Assembly: GCA_029237695.1 (NCBI GenBank)
Contig: CM055269.1
Span: forward strand, 29,112,956 to 29,176,955
Source of the DNA: Conchocele bisecta
Lineage: Eukaryota; Mollusca; Bivalvia; Lucinida; Thyasiridae
Direction of reading: 5' to 3'
Length of the DNA stretch: 64,000 bases
The position numbers were made by a program, and so were the translations under genes. The notes under the pieces were generated by a model. It did no database searches and was not told the DNA's origin. It saw only the letters and a program-made list of their open reading frames with translations. Position 1 is the first letter of the stretch, and each line of letters starts with the position of its first letter. Below, piece by piece: positions 14,201 to 24,320 of the stretch.

Positions 14201-17200
14201 GGGGGGGGTACGCGAGTGTTCACTGACTGACACCATAATGCATAGCCGTCACCAGGGAGGTGCGGTGGTACGCGAGTGTACACTGACTGACACCATAATG
14301 CATAGACGTCACCAGGGAGGTGCGGTGGGGGAGGGGGTACGCGAGTATACACTGACTGACACCATGATGCATAGACGTCGCCAGGGAGGTGCGGTGGGGG
14401 GTACGCGAGTCTACAATTACTGACACCATGATGCATAGACGTCACCAGGGAGGTGCTGGTGGGGGGGGGGGGGGTACGCGAGTGTACACTGACTGACACC
14501 ATGATGCACAGACGTCGCCAGGGGGGTGCGGTGGGGGGGTTACGCGAGTCTACAATGACTGACACCATGATGCATAGACTTCACCAGGGAGGTTGTGCGG
14601 TGGGGGGGGGGGGTTACGCGAGTGTACACCGACTGACACCATGATGCATAGACGTCACCAGGGAGGTGCGGTGGGGGGGGGATACGCGAGTGTACACTGA
14701 CTGACACCATGATGCATAGACGTCACCAGGGAGGTGCGGTGGGGGGGTGGGGGGTACGCGAGTGTACACTGACTGACACTATGATGCATAAACTCACCAG
14801 GGAGGTGCGGTGGTGGGGGGGGGTCTACGCGAGTGTACACTGACTGACAACATAATGCATAGGCGTCGCCAGGGAGATGCGGTGTGTGTGGGGGGGGGGG
14901 GTAACGCGAGTGTACACTGACTGACAACATGATGCATAGACGTCACCAGGGAGATGCGGTGGTGGGGGGGGGGGGGTACGCGAGTGTACGCTGACTGACA
15001 CCATAGTGCATAGACGTCACCAGGGAGGTGCGGTGGTGGGGGGGGGATACGCGAGTGTACACTGACTGACAACATAATGCATAGACGTCACCAGGGAGGT
15101 GCGGTGGGGGGGGGGGGTACGCGAGTGTACACTGACTGACACCATGATGCATAGACGTCACCAGGGAGGTGCGGTGGGGGGTATACGCGAGTGTACACTG
15201 ACTGACACCATGATGCATAGACGTCACCAGGGAGGTGCGGTGGGGGGGAGGGGTACGCGAGTGTACACTGACTGACAACATAATGCATAGGCGTCGCCAG
15301 GGAGATGTGGTGGTGGGTGGGGTAACGCGAGTGTACACTGACTGACAGCATGATGCATAGACGTCACCAGGGAGATGCGGTGGGGGAGGTGTATGCGAGT
15401 GTACACTGACTGACAACATAATGCATAGACGTCACCAGGGAGGTGCCATGATGCATAGACGTCACCAGGGAGGTGCGGTGGGGAGGGGTGGGGTACGCGA
15501 GTGTACACTGACTGACAACATAATGCATATGCGTCGCCAGCCAGGGGTTTGTGGTTGTGGGGGGATTCGCGAGTGTTCACTGACTGACAACATAATGCCA
15601 TTTCAGGAACAGGCGTTGATCCAATGTGAATACACCAATACAACAATGTACAGTGCTTACACCGTAGGCGTTGTGTATGAAGGTTCATTGGTGGATATAT
15701 TATGTACAGGAGATATTTACATAAACCTTCTCTTCGTGCAATGTGTAAAGTAAGTGTATGTGCACGTAATTGCAGCAAAGAGGATAACCGCAAATATGCA
15801 GAAATATGTTTTGGAAGCTGTTATACATGTATTACGTATTCAGGAATTGTGTTTTGTTTACCGCATTCGTACAAAGACCATAGATGCTAACTGTAATTTC
15901 ATGATCATAGGTGATCTGAATTCCAGGTGTGGTAGCTTAGCCGATCACTTGACTGATGACGCTGATGCCCATATACCTACTCTACCAGATGACTATGTGC
16001 CGGATATTGGTATATTGCGTGCGACAAAGAATACTGTTATTAATAATAATGGCCGCAGGCTAATAGACTTTTGTAAAGAAACGGGCACACGTATCGCTAA
16101 CGGTTGAGTATGTGGTGACACTGGTAATTGTACGTATGTAGGCAGCAGCGGCAGCAGCTTAGTAGATTTGGTGGTAGTCAATGAATATTTACTTAACTAT
16201 TTTTCTTCTTTTGTGGTGAAGGAACCAAATATTTTATCTGATCATTGTATAGTCGAGTTTTCTCCTGATACATGCATATCTGTATCTAGGGTACTGCATC
16301 AGGATACACCTATTAATTCGCCAGAACGCATAGATAGATGCTATAAATCGAAAAACGTGCATACAGAAACGTATACTTCCAACCTTGATACGCCGGAAAT
16401 AAAGTCGAAATTTATAGATTTATGCGAAGTATTAAGCAATGATCCCTCTACGAATGATATCGACGAGTCCGTGGCTGGTCTTAACAACATTTTAGATACA
16501 GTATGCTCACCAATATTTAAAGTAAAAACTAGTATACCTAATATACAAATGCATATTAATAAGGCATCTGTTTTAGACGAAGCATGTGAACGATATAAAG
16601 AATTATTTCGTGAAAAACTAAATATATATAGACTAGACAAAACCGATGAAAATAGACAAAACATGGTATCAGCTCGATCACAGTTTAAAAAAGCAGTTCG
16701 TGCTTTCAAATTTGATCAGAGTAAACAAAAAACAAATAAATTGTTATGTGCAAGAGTTGATAATGCCAAGGAGTACTGGAAACTATTAAGGGAGGCATCT
16801 GGCATACACAATACAGGTAAAATACAGGCCGACTCGTTCGTCGATCATTTTAAAGCAATAAATAATCCAGATAATCCATTTTTTCAAGCTGATGAGGATA
16901 TTTTACACTTTAATGAACGATACTTAGATTCAGAAACTCAAATTATGTTTGAAGAACTGAATGTTGAAATATCAGATGATGAAATAGATAAGTCATTACT
17001 ACAATTAAAGAATTATAAAAGTGGTGGGCCAGATATGATATTAAATGAATGTTTAATACATGGAAGGTCAATTCTGACTCCTTTTTTCACTAACTTGTTT
17101 AATGCTGCTCTAAATATTGGATATTTTCCTGATTCTTGGAGCGAAGGACATATAGTACCAATACACAAAAAGGGTGATATAAATACGGTAAACAATTATC

Positions 17201-20200
17201 GCAGCATAACTTTGCTAAGCACAATAGGGAAATTGTTTTCGAGAGTATTAAATAACAGGCTTACAGATTGGGCAGAAAAATATTATGTATACGTCGAATC
17301 CCAGGCAGGATTTAGAAGAAATATGAGCACTATAGATCATATATTTGTACTACATGGCTTAATTTCGCATGTCGTAAACAAGGGATCAAAACTATTTTGC
17401 GCTTTCGTTGATTTTTCGAAAGCCTTTGATTATGTAGTACGGGAAAATCTGTGGTATAAGCTGATACAGATAGGAATAAGAGGGAAAATATTTAATGTTA
17501 TTAAATCGATGTACGCAAATATTAAATCAAGGGTTAAGTTCAATAATTGTCTCAGTGAAGAATTTACGTGTGAATTGGGGGTCCGTCAAGGGAAATGTCT
17601 CTCTCCATTTTTATTTGCCATGTATGTAAACGACTTGGAGGAGAATTTTACCTTTTAATAGGGAGTAGAAGGTATTGATACTGGTATGATTAAACTATTA
17701 TTACTCCTATATGCCGATGATATCATTATATTTGCCGAGTCCGCTGAAGGTTTACAACACGGTTTAAATGTATTGGCCGAGTACTGTCAAAAATGGAAGT
17801 TAACAGTAAGTACAGAGAAAACAAAAATAATGGTTTTCCGGAAGGGTGGGGTGTTGCCGAGACAATTACATTTTTCATATCAAAACAAAGAAATTGAAAT
17901 TATTTCACAATTTTCATACCTTGGAATAGTTTTCTCATCTGGGGGTTCTTTTTCACAGGCACAGAGCACACTATCAGGTCAAGCACGGAAGGCTGTATTC
18001 AAGTTAAATAAATGCCTGCACAGTTTTAATGAATTGACGCCAAAACATGTGCTACAGCTATTCGATAAACTTATATTACCGATTTTAAATTATGGAAGCG
18101 AGGTTTGGGGATTTGCACAAGCGAATCAGATCGACCGTACCCATTTACAATTCTGTAAAATATTACTTGGAGTTAAAATATCAACTCAAAATGATTTTAT
18201 ATATGGAGAACTTGGAAGAACAACATTACATACACTCAGATTATTTAATATAGTTAAGTATTGGCTGAGAATGATGTACATGCCAGAAAGAAAATATGTT
18301 AGAGGTATATATAAGATGATGTTAAATGACATGACTGATAGGCCAACTAAAAGTAACTGGGCATCACTAGTCAGAAATCTACTTACACAGTTAGGCTTTG
18401 GTAATGTGTGGATAGCACAAGGGGTAGTGAATATAAACAACTTTATGCACATTTTCAAACAGAGATTACATGATAATTTTGTCCAAAACTGGATGTCTAG
18501 ATTAAACGAGTCTACACGAGCTGTGTTTTATAGAGTTATTGCTAGATTTGACTATCAACCTTATCTTGATAGCATTACTATTAGGAAATTTCGTGTAGGT
18601 CTTACAAAGTTGAAAGTATCCTCACACAGGTTAGAAATCGAGGCTAGTAGATGGCATAAACCTGTAAGGACTCCAGTTGATAGGAGAACATGTTCAATAT
18701 GTAACGTTTTAGAGGACGAATTTCACTTCCTTATTGAATGCCCTTTATATACTGAGTAACGTCGCACATATATTCGTAATTATTATCTAAGAAGACCAAG
18801 TATGTATAAAGTCGTTGAGTTGTTTTTTTCTGATAATAGGAGCATTATTAGAAATCTCGGAATATTTATTACGAAGTCGTTTGAAAAACGGTCTGAATTC
18901 TTGTTGCAGCTGTGAAATACATGAAGATAGAGAATAAAATTACTTCATACATGTATATGTAATCATAGCACTATGTCAAGGGTTTGACATCTCCAACCAC
19001 AAGCGCATAGAGTAATATTTGTTCTTTATAATACTGTATGTGGCTACAAAATTGACATATAACCTCATTATAATGCCATATTGCTATAAGCGAATACGTT
19101 TATGTACCGTACCATGTATGGTCACATAACCATATTCTCGAAATAACTTTGTGTCTACTCTCCTACACGGTATACTTAAACCTAGGCTTTATTATTATTT
19201 ATGCTTTTTATTTTTATTGATTGTGCGTATGTCCTAATGTCCTAAACGGCAAACTGATAGTGAGAATAACTACATGCAATTACTTAGTATGGTTCTGCAA
19301 AGCCTTCTGAGTGCATGCTCCGGGTGCATGCTCGGGGTTGGCGATTTCGAGCGGACGAAGCTGAGCATAGCTCAGCTTTGGACGGTCGAACTTGCTGATG
19401 TCGATCGTGGGAACGGACCGTGTGCTCGGAGAGCTGGATATCACGGTAACTGCATGGTATTCACATCGTGGGCCAAAGTATAATGCAAATGCATTATAGT
19501 TTGTCAGGCATGATGAATATGCATGTATTTACTAGTGAATCAATACATACTTCACCACTGTTTGTCGTCTTGTGATAAATATTTTGTTGTATTATATTGT
19601 ATGCTCAAGGGCCAGTAGGCCTATTGCTGAATAAACATTACATTACACAAAAAATATAAAGCTAACATAGCTAAATACAGAAACTAAAGAATACAATTGA
19701 CAATTACTGGTGTTATTTTAGTCAATTAACTACCCATCCATTCATCAGCCAAAGTAGACGTACAAACGGAAAAACAAGAGCAAAGCAATATCACCATTAC
19801 GTTACCTATCATCTGACAAAAAATGTATGTGTTATCGTGTACATTGTATCAATTCTATTGCCACGATCGTAATGCTTTAATATTTTTGATAATTTCATAC
19901 TTTCTACTTACGGTTTCGAAGCTCAGATGCCGACTTGATTGTGCCGTCTTCTTTGAACATCTCGTTGAAACTAACGACCTTGGAACCGGGCATGTATCCG
20001 GGCTCAACGTCCTCCGCTACATGAATCATAACATTAATATATTCAGTGCTCGTGCTTGAAATCAGAAAGCTTGACTGGTCGAGGCTGAGCTGTACTCAGT
20101 GTCGGCCAATCAAACTGTCTGATTTCGACTACTACTTTGGAGAACGTATTCATATTTGTTATAATCTCGGGTCCATCCTGATTTATCTTTCTGGGTATGT

Positions 20201-23200
20201 ATTGTGTATCATGCTCGATTGGTTGATGTATTGGTGTTTAACGGCCTACGGTCATTTAATGCCGGCCCAACGGGTTCGATCCCGCATTTAACCTGCTGCA
20301 TTGGGGAGGGGGGGGGGGGGAGCGGAGGGATATTTGTATGTGTGAAACAAACAAAATATTCCAGATGAAATAGCATGTGATATGAAGACTGTCTCAATGA
20401 GATATATACTATTAACATATATATGCAGGATAAAGTGTCTTTAAACAACATTTATATTGTGAATAAAACCTATGTGAAAAAGTAACAAGAATTATGTAAA
20501 CAAAGGACTTTTCGAAGAAGTGTAACTTACGATAAGAATGTGACAGCATGTTCATTTCATGGTGATACGTACTGATGGGAATTGGAGTCCAAAAACAATA
20601 GTCGACCCAAATATGAAATACAAAACTAGCTTGATTTAAGAAAACGTATACACGAATGTGTTAAACAGAGAACGGCAATTTTAATATCAGACACGAACAA
20701 ACTATATGCTCCAGTGACAGGTTAGACATGAATATTGGAACCTCTCTAAACGGGACAACTATAAAACACCTGTGCTCATACGTTTGATGTGTTTCTTGGT
20801 CATTTATCTCGGGTGATAATGTCTGTTCGCCATCGCAGAGTACACAACTAATGCTCAGAATGATAAAAAGTCTGATTACCGTGAAACCTCTCAAAGCCGG
20901 ACACCCTGGGGACCTCCCAGGGTTTCCGGTTTAGAGAGGTTTCATTGTATATTATATGGCGTAGTGTGGTGGAGGAAGGGATGCTAGTGGTGTCAGATGG
21001 AGTATGATGTAAGATAACCTACTGGCAGTTTCATCGGCTGACCGAGCGTCCACCACCTGGTATTGCCCCGACAACAGATTGTTTACCATATCCTTGTAAT
21101 CAAGGAGTAAATTTCTGCTAAACTTGGCTTCAAAGTCGGCTTTCTATAAAGAAACGAATGTGGTTTAGACAGCGGTCCCATGTTGTTTTAAAATACCATG
21201 TCGTCCGTCTTATTTAGAGATTATACCTTAAGACGATGACGTTTAAGGTATGAATTCTTTAAATGAAACGACAACAATAAAGAGCAAGATACACTAATTA
21301 GACTTGTGAATTCACAGGTCTAATTTGGTTATCTTGTTTTATCCCGTCAACACAGTGTGTGTGTGCCGTGAAACACGGCGCCGTGAAACAGTGTTGATAT
21401 CCTGTAAATACGACCTAATCACTGCGTATGAATATGTGCGTTGGCTGTGGTTATTTTTGGGCATTTTAAAGCCAATTTTAGGTGTTGACGAGATAAATAG
21501 AATAGCAGGTTAGTGCCGTGAATGGGAAAAATATCTGGCGCGGCACGGAAACGGTATGTGCTCGGCAGAGCTTCGCCCATCCCGTTTCCTAAGCCTTGCC
21601 AGATATTTTTTCCCATTCACGGCACTAACCTACTATTCTCCATATCTATCTTGATAAACTCACGTGCATAGTGACGGTCGAGGAGCCTTCAAAGCGGCAC
21701 ATACATTCACCCCACGACTCGCGGTTGCAGTCCCAATGTGCATGATCACGTGGTTACAACAACGTCGCCCACTCCAAAGTAAGCAACGGATTTTGATGAA
21801 ATTCAAATATGGCGCAGTAAATGCGTCTTCATGAGCTGCATTTGGTGGTCTTGGGTGTTTGGTATTGACTTATGTCGTTTTTGCGAAGAAACGATTTCCG
21901 TGTCTCGAAATCGATTCTTCGCAAAAACGACAGAAGTTTGTGCGAAAATAAAGAGACCACCAAATGCAGCTCAACAAGACGCGTTTGATGCGCCATATTA
22001 CATCAAAATCCGTTACGTAATAATGACACTATAAAATAATACGTACTTTGCATCGGTACTTGTTGTTGTTGTTAGTACCACGTGATCATACACCTTGAGT
22101 CCCAGGTAAAAAGGAAAGCAATAATACAAGATGATTAACCCTTTCACTTCTAAGTAACTGGATTGGATCTTTAGCTAATCATTCATAAGGAGATTGTTTC
22201 CCAGCTTACCTCGGATTTCGGTATGTTCTGTGTGAGTCCATAATTGTCGTTCGTCCATTTCCGTAAGCCTCCGTCTAACACCGAGACATTATTGTGGCCG
22301 AAGAGCTACAAATGAATACACTATATCATATAGCTTCCTTTGCACTGGTGCAATTCAAGAGTTTGAGAACAGAATATTTACCTGCAAAAACACAGTATTT
22401 ATTATATACCTACCCATGAAATACATAGTTATACGATGTAAATAAAAGTCGTATGTTCTCATCGATGAAATAAACAACTTCCCGTGAAAATACGACTACT
22501 TCCGCTATCTATATTCATAACGCGCACCTGAAAGAAAACAGCGCAAATAGGCTGTAAATACACATTCATTACCGTATACAGTCTAAAAAACTGCTAATTT
22601 CCATTGAGCGGTATATAATAAATAGAATATTCATATTTTTACAACGAATATGACATATATGTTCATCTCGTGGTGTGAAATGTCCATATTTCACACCAAC
22701 CACTCGATGAACATATATGTGATATTCGTTGCAAAAATATGAATATCCTCAATATATCCGAATGAATGTGCATCAAAACNNNNNNNNNNNNNNNNNNNNN
22801 NNNNNNNNNNNNNNNNNNNNNNNNNNNNNNNNNNNNNNNNNNNNNNNNNNNNNNNNNNNNNNNNNNNNNNNNNNNNNNNNNNNNNNNNNNNNNNNNNNNN
22901 NNNNNNNNNNNNNNNNNNNNNNNNNNNNNNNNNNNNNNNNNNNNNNNNNNNNNNNNNNNNNNNNNNNNNNNNNNNNNNNNNNNNNNNNNNNNNNNNNNNN
23001 NNNNNNNNNNNNNNNNNNNNNNNNNNNNNNNNNNNNNNNNNNNNNNNNNNNNNNNNNNNNNNNNNNNNNNNNNNNNNNNNNNNNNNNNNNNNNNNNNNNN
23101 NNNNNNNNNNNNNNNNNNNNNNNNNNNNNNNNNNNNNNNNNNNNNNNNNNNNNNNNNNNNNNNNNNNNNNNNNNNNNNNNNNNNNNNNNNNNNNNNNNNN

Positions 23201-24320
23201 NNNNNNNNNNNNNNNNNNNNNNNNNNNNNNNNNNNNNNNNNNNNNNNNNNNNNNNNNNNNNNNNNNNNNNNNNNNNNNNTGTGCATCAAAACTTGACAAC
23301 GACATCGACTGATACATTGACTTGCTTGGCTACGATGCAAACATCCGTTTAGATGCGACATATTTAAAATATTGCATACCTTAATTAATATTTAGGGGCA
23401 AAATGTATTGATGCACCTGTTTCAGAATACTAGTAGATCATCGCCAGAACAGGCATTTAGTCTAGTGTATTGTATCTCTGGCCAGAATAACCAATTAATA
23501 CCAGTCCACATGCGCAGATTCAAGCGGGGCTTGTCCGGCGCACGCCACATCTAAAACCTGCCGAATTTAGAGTTTAACCTATTTTTACGTGAAACAAAAT
23601 GGAGTTGTTTATTTTCTCATTTCTCATCAAATGTATGTTGTTACCACTCAGTTGAACCGTCTCGTCGAGTCGAGACGGTTCAACTGAGTTGTAACAACAT
23701 ACACTGTTGATGAGAAATGAGAAAAATTGCGGAAATTGAGAATCCACGCTCCCTTTAAACCTAAACCCTGTATCCGCCCCTGTCCACTAGTAAAACTAGA
23801 AAATACGAATCACGTATGAATCAAAACATATACAGCGGAACCTCCCTAAACCGGACACCAAGGAAGCACCTGTGATCTTATAATATTTGATGAGTTTCTT
23901 GTTCACTGATCTCAGGTGATAATGTCTGTTCGTGTTCGCATCTAGCACACAACTATGGCTGATAATGAGCAAATGCCTGATTTACAGTGAAACCTCTCTA
24001 AGCCGGACACCATGGGGACCTCCCAGGGTGTCCGGTTTCGAGAGGTTTCACTGTACTCGTACCTTAAATAGCCACCGCGTCCTGTATGCGGCCTTCACCC
24101 CGAACCTGTCATAGGCAATCACGTGTGTTTCATTGTTGATGCCCATCTTCCGGATATAGTCCGTGAATCCATCTATTTCCGGTATGTTTTTTGGGAGTTC
24201 CGGTGTACTTTTCACGCACTTCCACATGTCGTAAAATACTGCTTCTGGAATATGCCCACTGTAACGACAAATGTCATGATATTGTACAGACTGTTTGGAT
24301 ATGGATGACACTGAAGACAT
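1754..24320 (-). CDS. Rhodanese-family sulfurtransferase (TST/MPST-like), six exons, N-terminus uncertain
   Basis: Join on the minus strand: 24,320-24,063; 22,305-22,210; 21,143-21,023; 20,016-19,912; 2,572-2,448; 1,840-1,754. All junctions are GT-AG and keep phase, giving 792 bp and 263 residues plus TAG. Family hallmarks run in order: GHIPEAVFYD and THVIAYD (N-terminal rhodanese domain), LFGHNNVSVLDGG, then YQVVDARSADE, PGYMPGSKVVSF, the cysteine loop TTCLQATKACG (Cys about residue 210), GKPDTPVYYG and AWTEW (C-terminal domain). Two-domain rhodaneses transfer sulfane sulfur from thiosulfate or 3-mercaptopyruvate through a persulfide on the loop cysteine. Family members are about 290-300 residues, so some 30-40 N-terminal residues are missing. 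The ATG at 24,320 may be false, with the true exon starting at the acceptor near 24,263. The loop CLQATK differs from CRKGVT (TST) and CGxGVT (MPST), so substrate and even activity are uncertain. The fifth intron is 17.3 kb. Confidence 0.85.
2183..2432 (+). mobile_element. TTAA-family MITE, slightly degraded ends
   Basis: It shares the central palindrome agatgagccggctcgtaacg and the flanking 'ctgcactttttgaaagtaat' block with the 1,314 copy. The left end is taaccctttg. It lies in rhodanese intron 5 (gene on the opposite strand), 15 bp from the donor of exon 5. Confidence 0.7.
2448..2572 (-). CDS. Rhodanese exon 5, carries the catalytic cysteine
   Basis: The acceptor is atatttcag and the donor GTAAGCC (complement of 2,441-2,447). 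Two bases complete a split Leu codon, then 41 codons include VDLERPIVTTCLQATKACG and GKPDTPVYY. The position of VDL-x-x-P-I-V-T-T-C matches the segment leading into the active-site loop of TST. The six-residue loop C-L-Q-A-T-K is atypical. Confidence 0.9.
3089..3304. mobile_element. Pogo/Tigger-like MITE
   Basis: Terminal repeats of the form CAGTGGAACCTCTCTAAACC bound the element. A second inward copy follows near 3,120-3,160. Other copies lie at 20,733, 23,831 and 55,438. The CAGT start and AACCTC motif resemble pogo/Tigger ends; the superfamily is inferred. This copy is more diverged than the others. Confidence 0.65.
3350..15600 (+). repeat. G-rich minisatellite, about 69-bp unit, about 12.2 kb
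   Basis: The unit runs tacgcgagtgtacactgac / tgacaccatgatgcatag / acgtcaccagggaggtgcgg / t, then a run of 8-15 G. Length over period suggests roughly 170-180 units (estimated, not counted). Variants include ccataatgcat, cataggcgtcgcc and acaacataatg. G runs are extreme between about 3.9 and 5.6 kb, with 69 consecutive G at 5,227-5,295. Every unit carries a quadruplex-type G tract, the TGTACA palindrome and a GACGTCAC core that resembles an ATF/CREB site. Proline-rich ORFs on both strands are repeat translations, not genes. The right edge fades at 15,540-15,600. Confidence 0.97.
15601..15753. other. Junction between minisatellite and LINE
   Basis: This is non-repetitive sequence after the last degenerate minisatellite unit. 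No LINE 5' UTR, promoter or target duplication could be identified. Confidence 0.4.
15754..18915 (+). pseudogene. LINE ORF2 remnant: APE endonuclease C-half plus reverse transcriptase
   Basis: One reading frame runs for 3.1 kb, broken only by stop codons: TGA at 16,105, TAA-TAG at 17,656-17,661 and TAA at 18,757. The natural TGA is at 18,913. The endonuclease half shows GDLNSR and LSDHC. The reverse transcriptase shows KSGGPD, GHIVPIHKKGD, YRSITLLS, QAGFRRNMST, FVDFSKAFD, VRQGKCLSPFLF and the catalytic YADD at 17,710-17,721. The C-terminal CxxC...EDEFHFLIECPLY segment is typical of many LINE ORF2 proteins. The N-terminal half of the endonuclease and any ORF1 are absent, so the copy is 5'-truncated and inactive. 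The clade (jockey/CR1-like) is uncertain. Confidence 0.92.
15754..19652 (+). mobile_element. 5'-truncated non-LTR retrotransposon (LINE)
   Basis: The element comprises the ORF remnant plus a 3' region to about 19,652. The 3' region ends 'gctgaataaacattacatta' followed by an A-rich stretch, with AATAAA as polyadenylation signal. It sits in rhodanese intron 5 in the opposite orientation to the gene. The 5' boundary is not fixed. A small palindromic segment (gctgagcatagctcagc, about 19,360) lies in the 3' region. Confidence 0.75.
19912..20016 (-). CDS. Rhodanese exon 4
   Basis: The acceptor is catgtag and the donor GTAAGTAG. Thirty-four whole codons include EDVEPGYMPGSKVVSF and EDGTIKSASELRN. 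This is the start of the catalytic domain, where PGxxPGSxxxxF and a following helix are conserved. Phases 1 in and 1 out match the neighbours. Confidence 0.9.
20296..20330. repeat. G-run in rhodanese intron 4
   Basis: A short G-rich tract (about 14 G after ttggggag) lies in the intron between exons 3 and 4. It has no link to the minisatellite unit. Confidence 0.5.
20733..20949. mobile_element. Pogo/Tigger-like MITE
   Basis: The left end is tggaacctctctaaacggga. The right end is a compact hairpin of two terminal-repeat copies (cggacaccctggggacctcc). The interior 'tcgggtgataatgtctgttc' matches the 23,831 copy. Confidence 0.8.
21023..21143 (-). CDS. Rhodanese exon 3
   Basis: The acceptor is tttatag and the donor GTAGGT, chosen because it keeps phase 1 with exon 4. 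It encodes KADFEAKFSRNLLLDYKDMV and YQVVDARSADETA. This is the linker and first strand of the C-terminal rhodanese domain; VVDARS is the conserved VVD-S/A-R motif. Confidence 0.9.
21328..21650 (-). mobile_element. MITE with palindromic arm; second copy at 49,853-50,125 inverted
   Basis: The element runs from ttatcccgtcaacacag to a long palindrome (21,505-21,645) with arms 'ggttagtgccgtgaatggga'. The same blocks occur in reverse order at 49.85-50.13 kb, defining a two-copy family here. Confidence 0.75.
21736..22096. mobile_element. Foldback MITE with GATCACGTGGTTACAACAAC ends
   Basis: The ends are tgcatgatcacgtggttac and its inverse gtaccacgtgatcatacacc. The central hairpin 'tcgattcttcgcaaaaacga' lies at about 21,875-21,935. 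Copies occur at 34,489 and 40,121. It sits in rhodanese intron 2. Confidence 0.85.
22136..22175 (-). mobile_element. Fragment of TTAA-family MITE
   Basis: The segment ttaaccctttcacttctaag continues into 'taactggattgga', as in the terminal part of the full elements. The rest is missing. Confidence 0.5.
22210..22305 (-). CDS. Rhodanese exon 2
   Basis: Thirty-two codons in phase 0 on both sides: LFGHNNVSVLDGGLRKW, then a short linker. The acceptor is tttgtag and the donor GTAAG. FGH-x-x-V-S-V-L-(D/N)-GG is one of the most conserved blocks of TST and MPST and fixes the family assignment. Confidence 0.92.
22615..22755. repeat. Palindrome next to assembly gap
   Basis: Arms of about 60 bp (atattcatatttttacaacg and its inverse) surround a short centre at tgtgaaatgtccatatttca. 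The long hairpin ends about 30 bp before the gap. Confidence 0.8.
22780..23279. other. Assembly gap, exactly 500 N
   Basis: A run of 500 N, a placeholder size. The 13 bases tgtgcatcaaaac occur immediately on both sides, which suggests the contig ends overlap or flank a collapsed repeat. It lies inside rhodanese intron 1. Confidence 1.
23613..23724. mobile_element. Perfect-hairpin element (GAACCGTCTCG family), copy 1
   Basis: A near-perfect 110-bp palindrome with arms ttctcatcaaatgtatgttg and cactcagttgaaccgtctcg. Copies at 36,120, 40,722 and 49,740 share the same arms. There is no internal sequence beyond the arms. Confidence 0.85.
23831..24055. mobile_element. Pogo/Tigger-like MITE abutting rhodanese splice donor
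   Basis: It runs from TACAGCGGAACC to GTTTCACTGTA, with TA at both edges as expected for a TA target duplication. The right edge is one base from the exon 1 donor of the minus-strand rhodanese gene (GTACGAG, 24,062-24,056), so the intron enters the MITE at its eighth base. Confidence 0.85.
24063..24320 (-). CDS. Rhodanese first recognised exon (start uncertain)
   Basis: An ATG at 24,320 opens 86 codons after an in-frame TAA. The family match begins only at GHIPEAVFYDMWK and continues through IDGFTDYIRKMG and THVIAYD to TRWLFK and the donor GTACGAG. The first 20 residues do not look conserved. The sequence tttgtcgttacag just before the G of GHIP is a plausible acceptor, so an upstream first exon carrying the missing N-terminal strand is likely. 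I could not find that exon. Confidence 0.85.

Larger units (their letters stand above)
2573..19911 (-). other. Rhodanese intron 5 (17.3 kb)
   Basis: This intron separates exon 4 from exon 5 with matching phase 1. It contains a pogo-like MITE, the whole G-rich minisatellite and a 5'-truncated LINE. From 2,573 to 3,088 and from 19,653 to 19,911 I see only AT-rich sequence with no recognisable feature. Confidence 0.75.

Noticed and set aside
3388..15419. Many proline-rich or glycine-rich ORFs of 60-302 aa on both strands
   Set aside because: They are translations of the G-rich minisatellite in several frames, repeat the same peptide and lack any domain or start context.
3350..15600. CRISPR-like regular repeats
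   Set aside because: The units are direct tandem repeats with no unique spacers, in a eukaryotic intron.
22663..23361. ORFs of 176-232 aa across the gap
   Set aside because: They consist of N bases and have no coding content.
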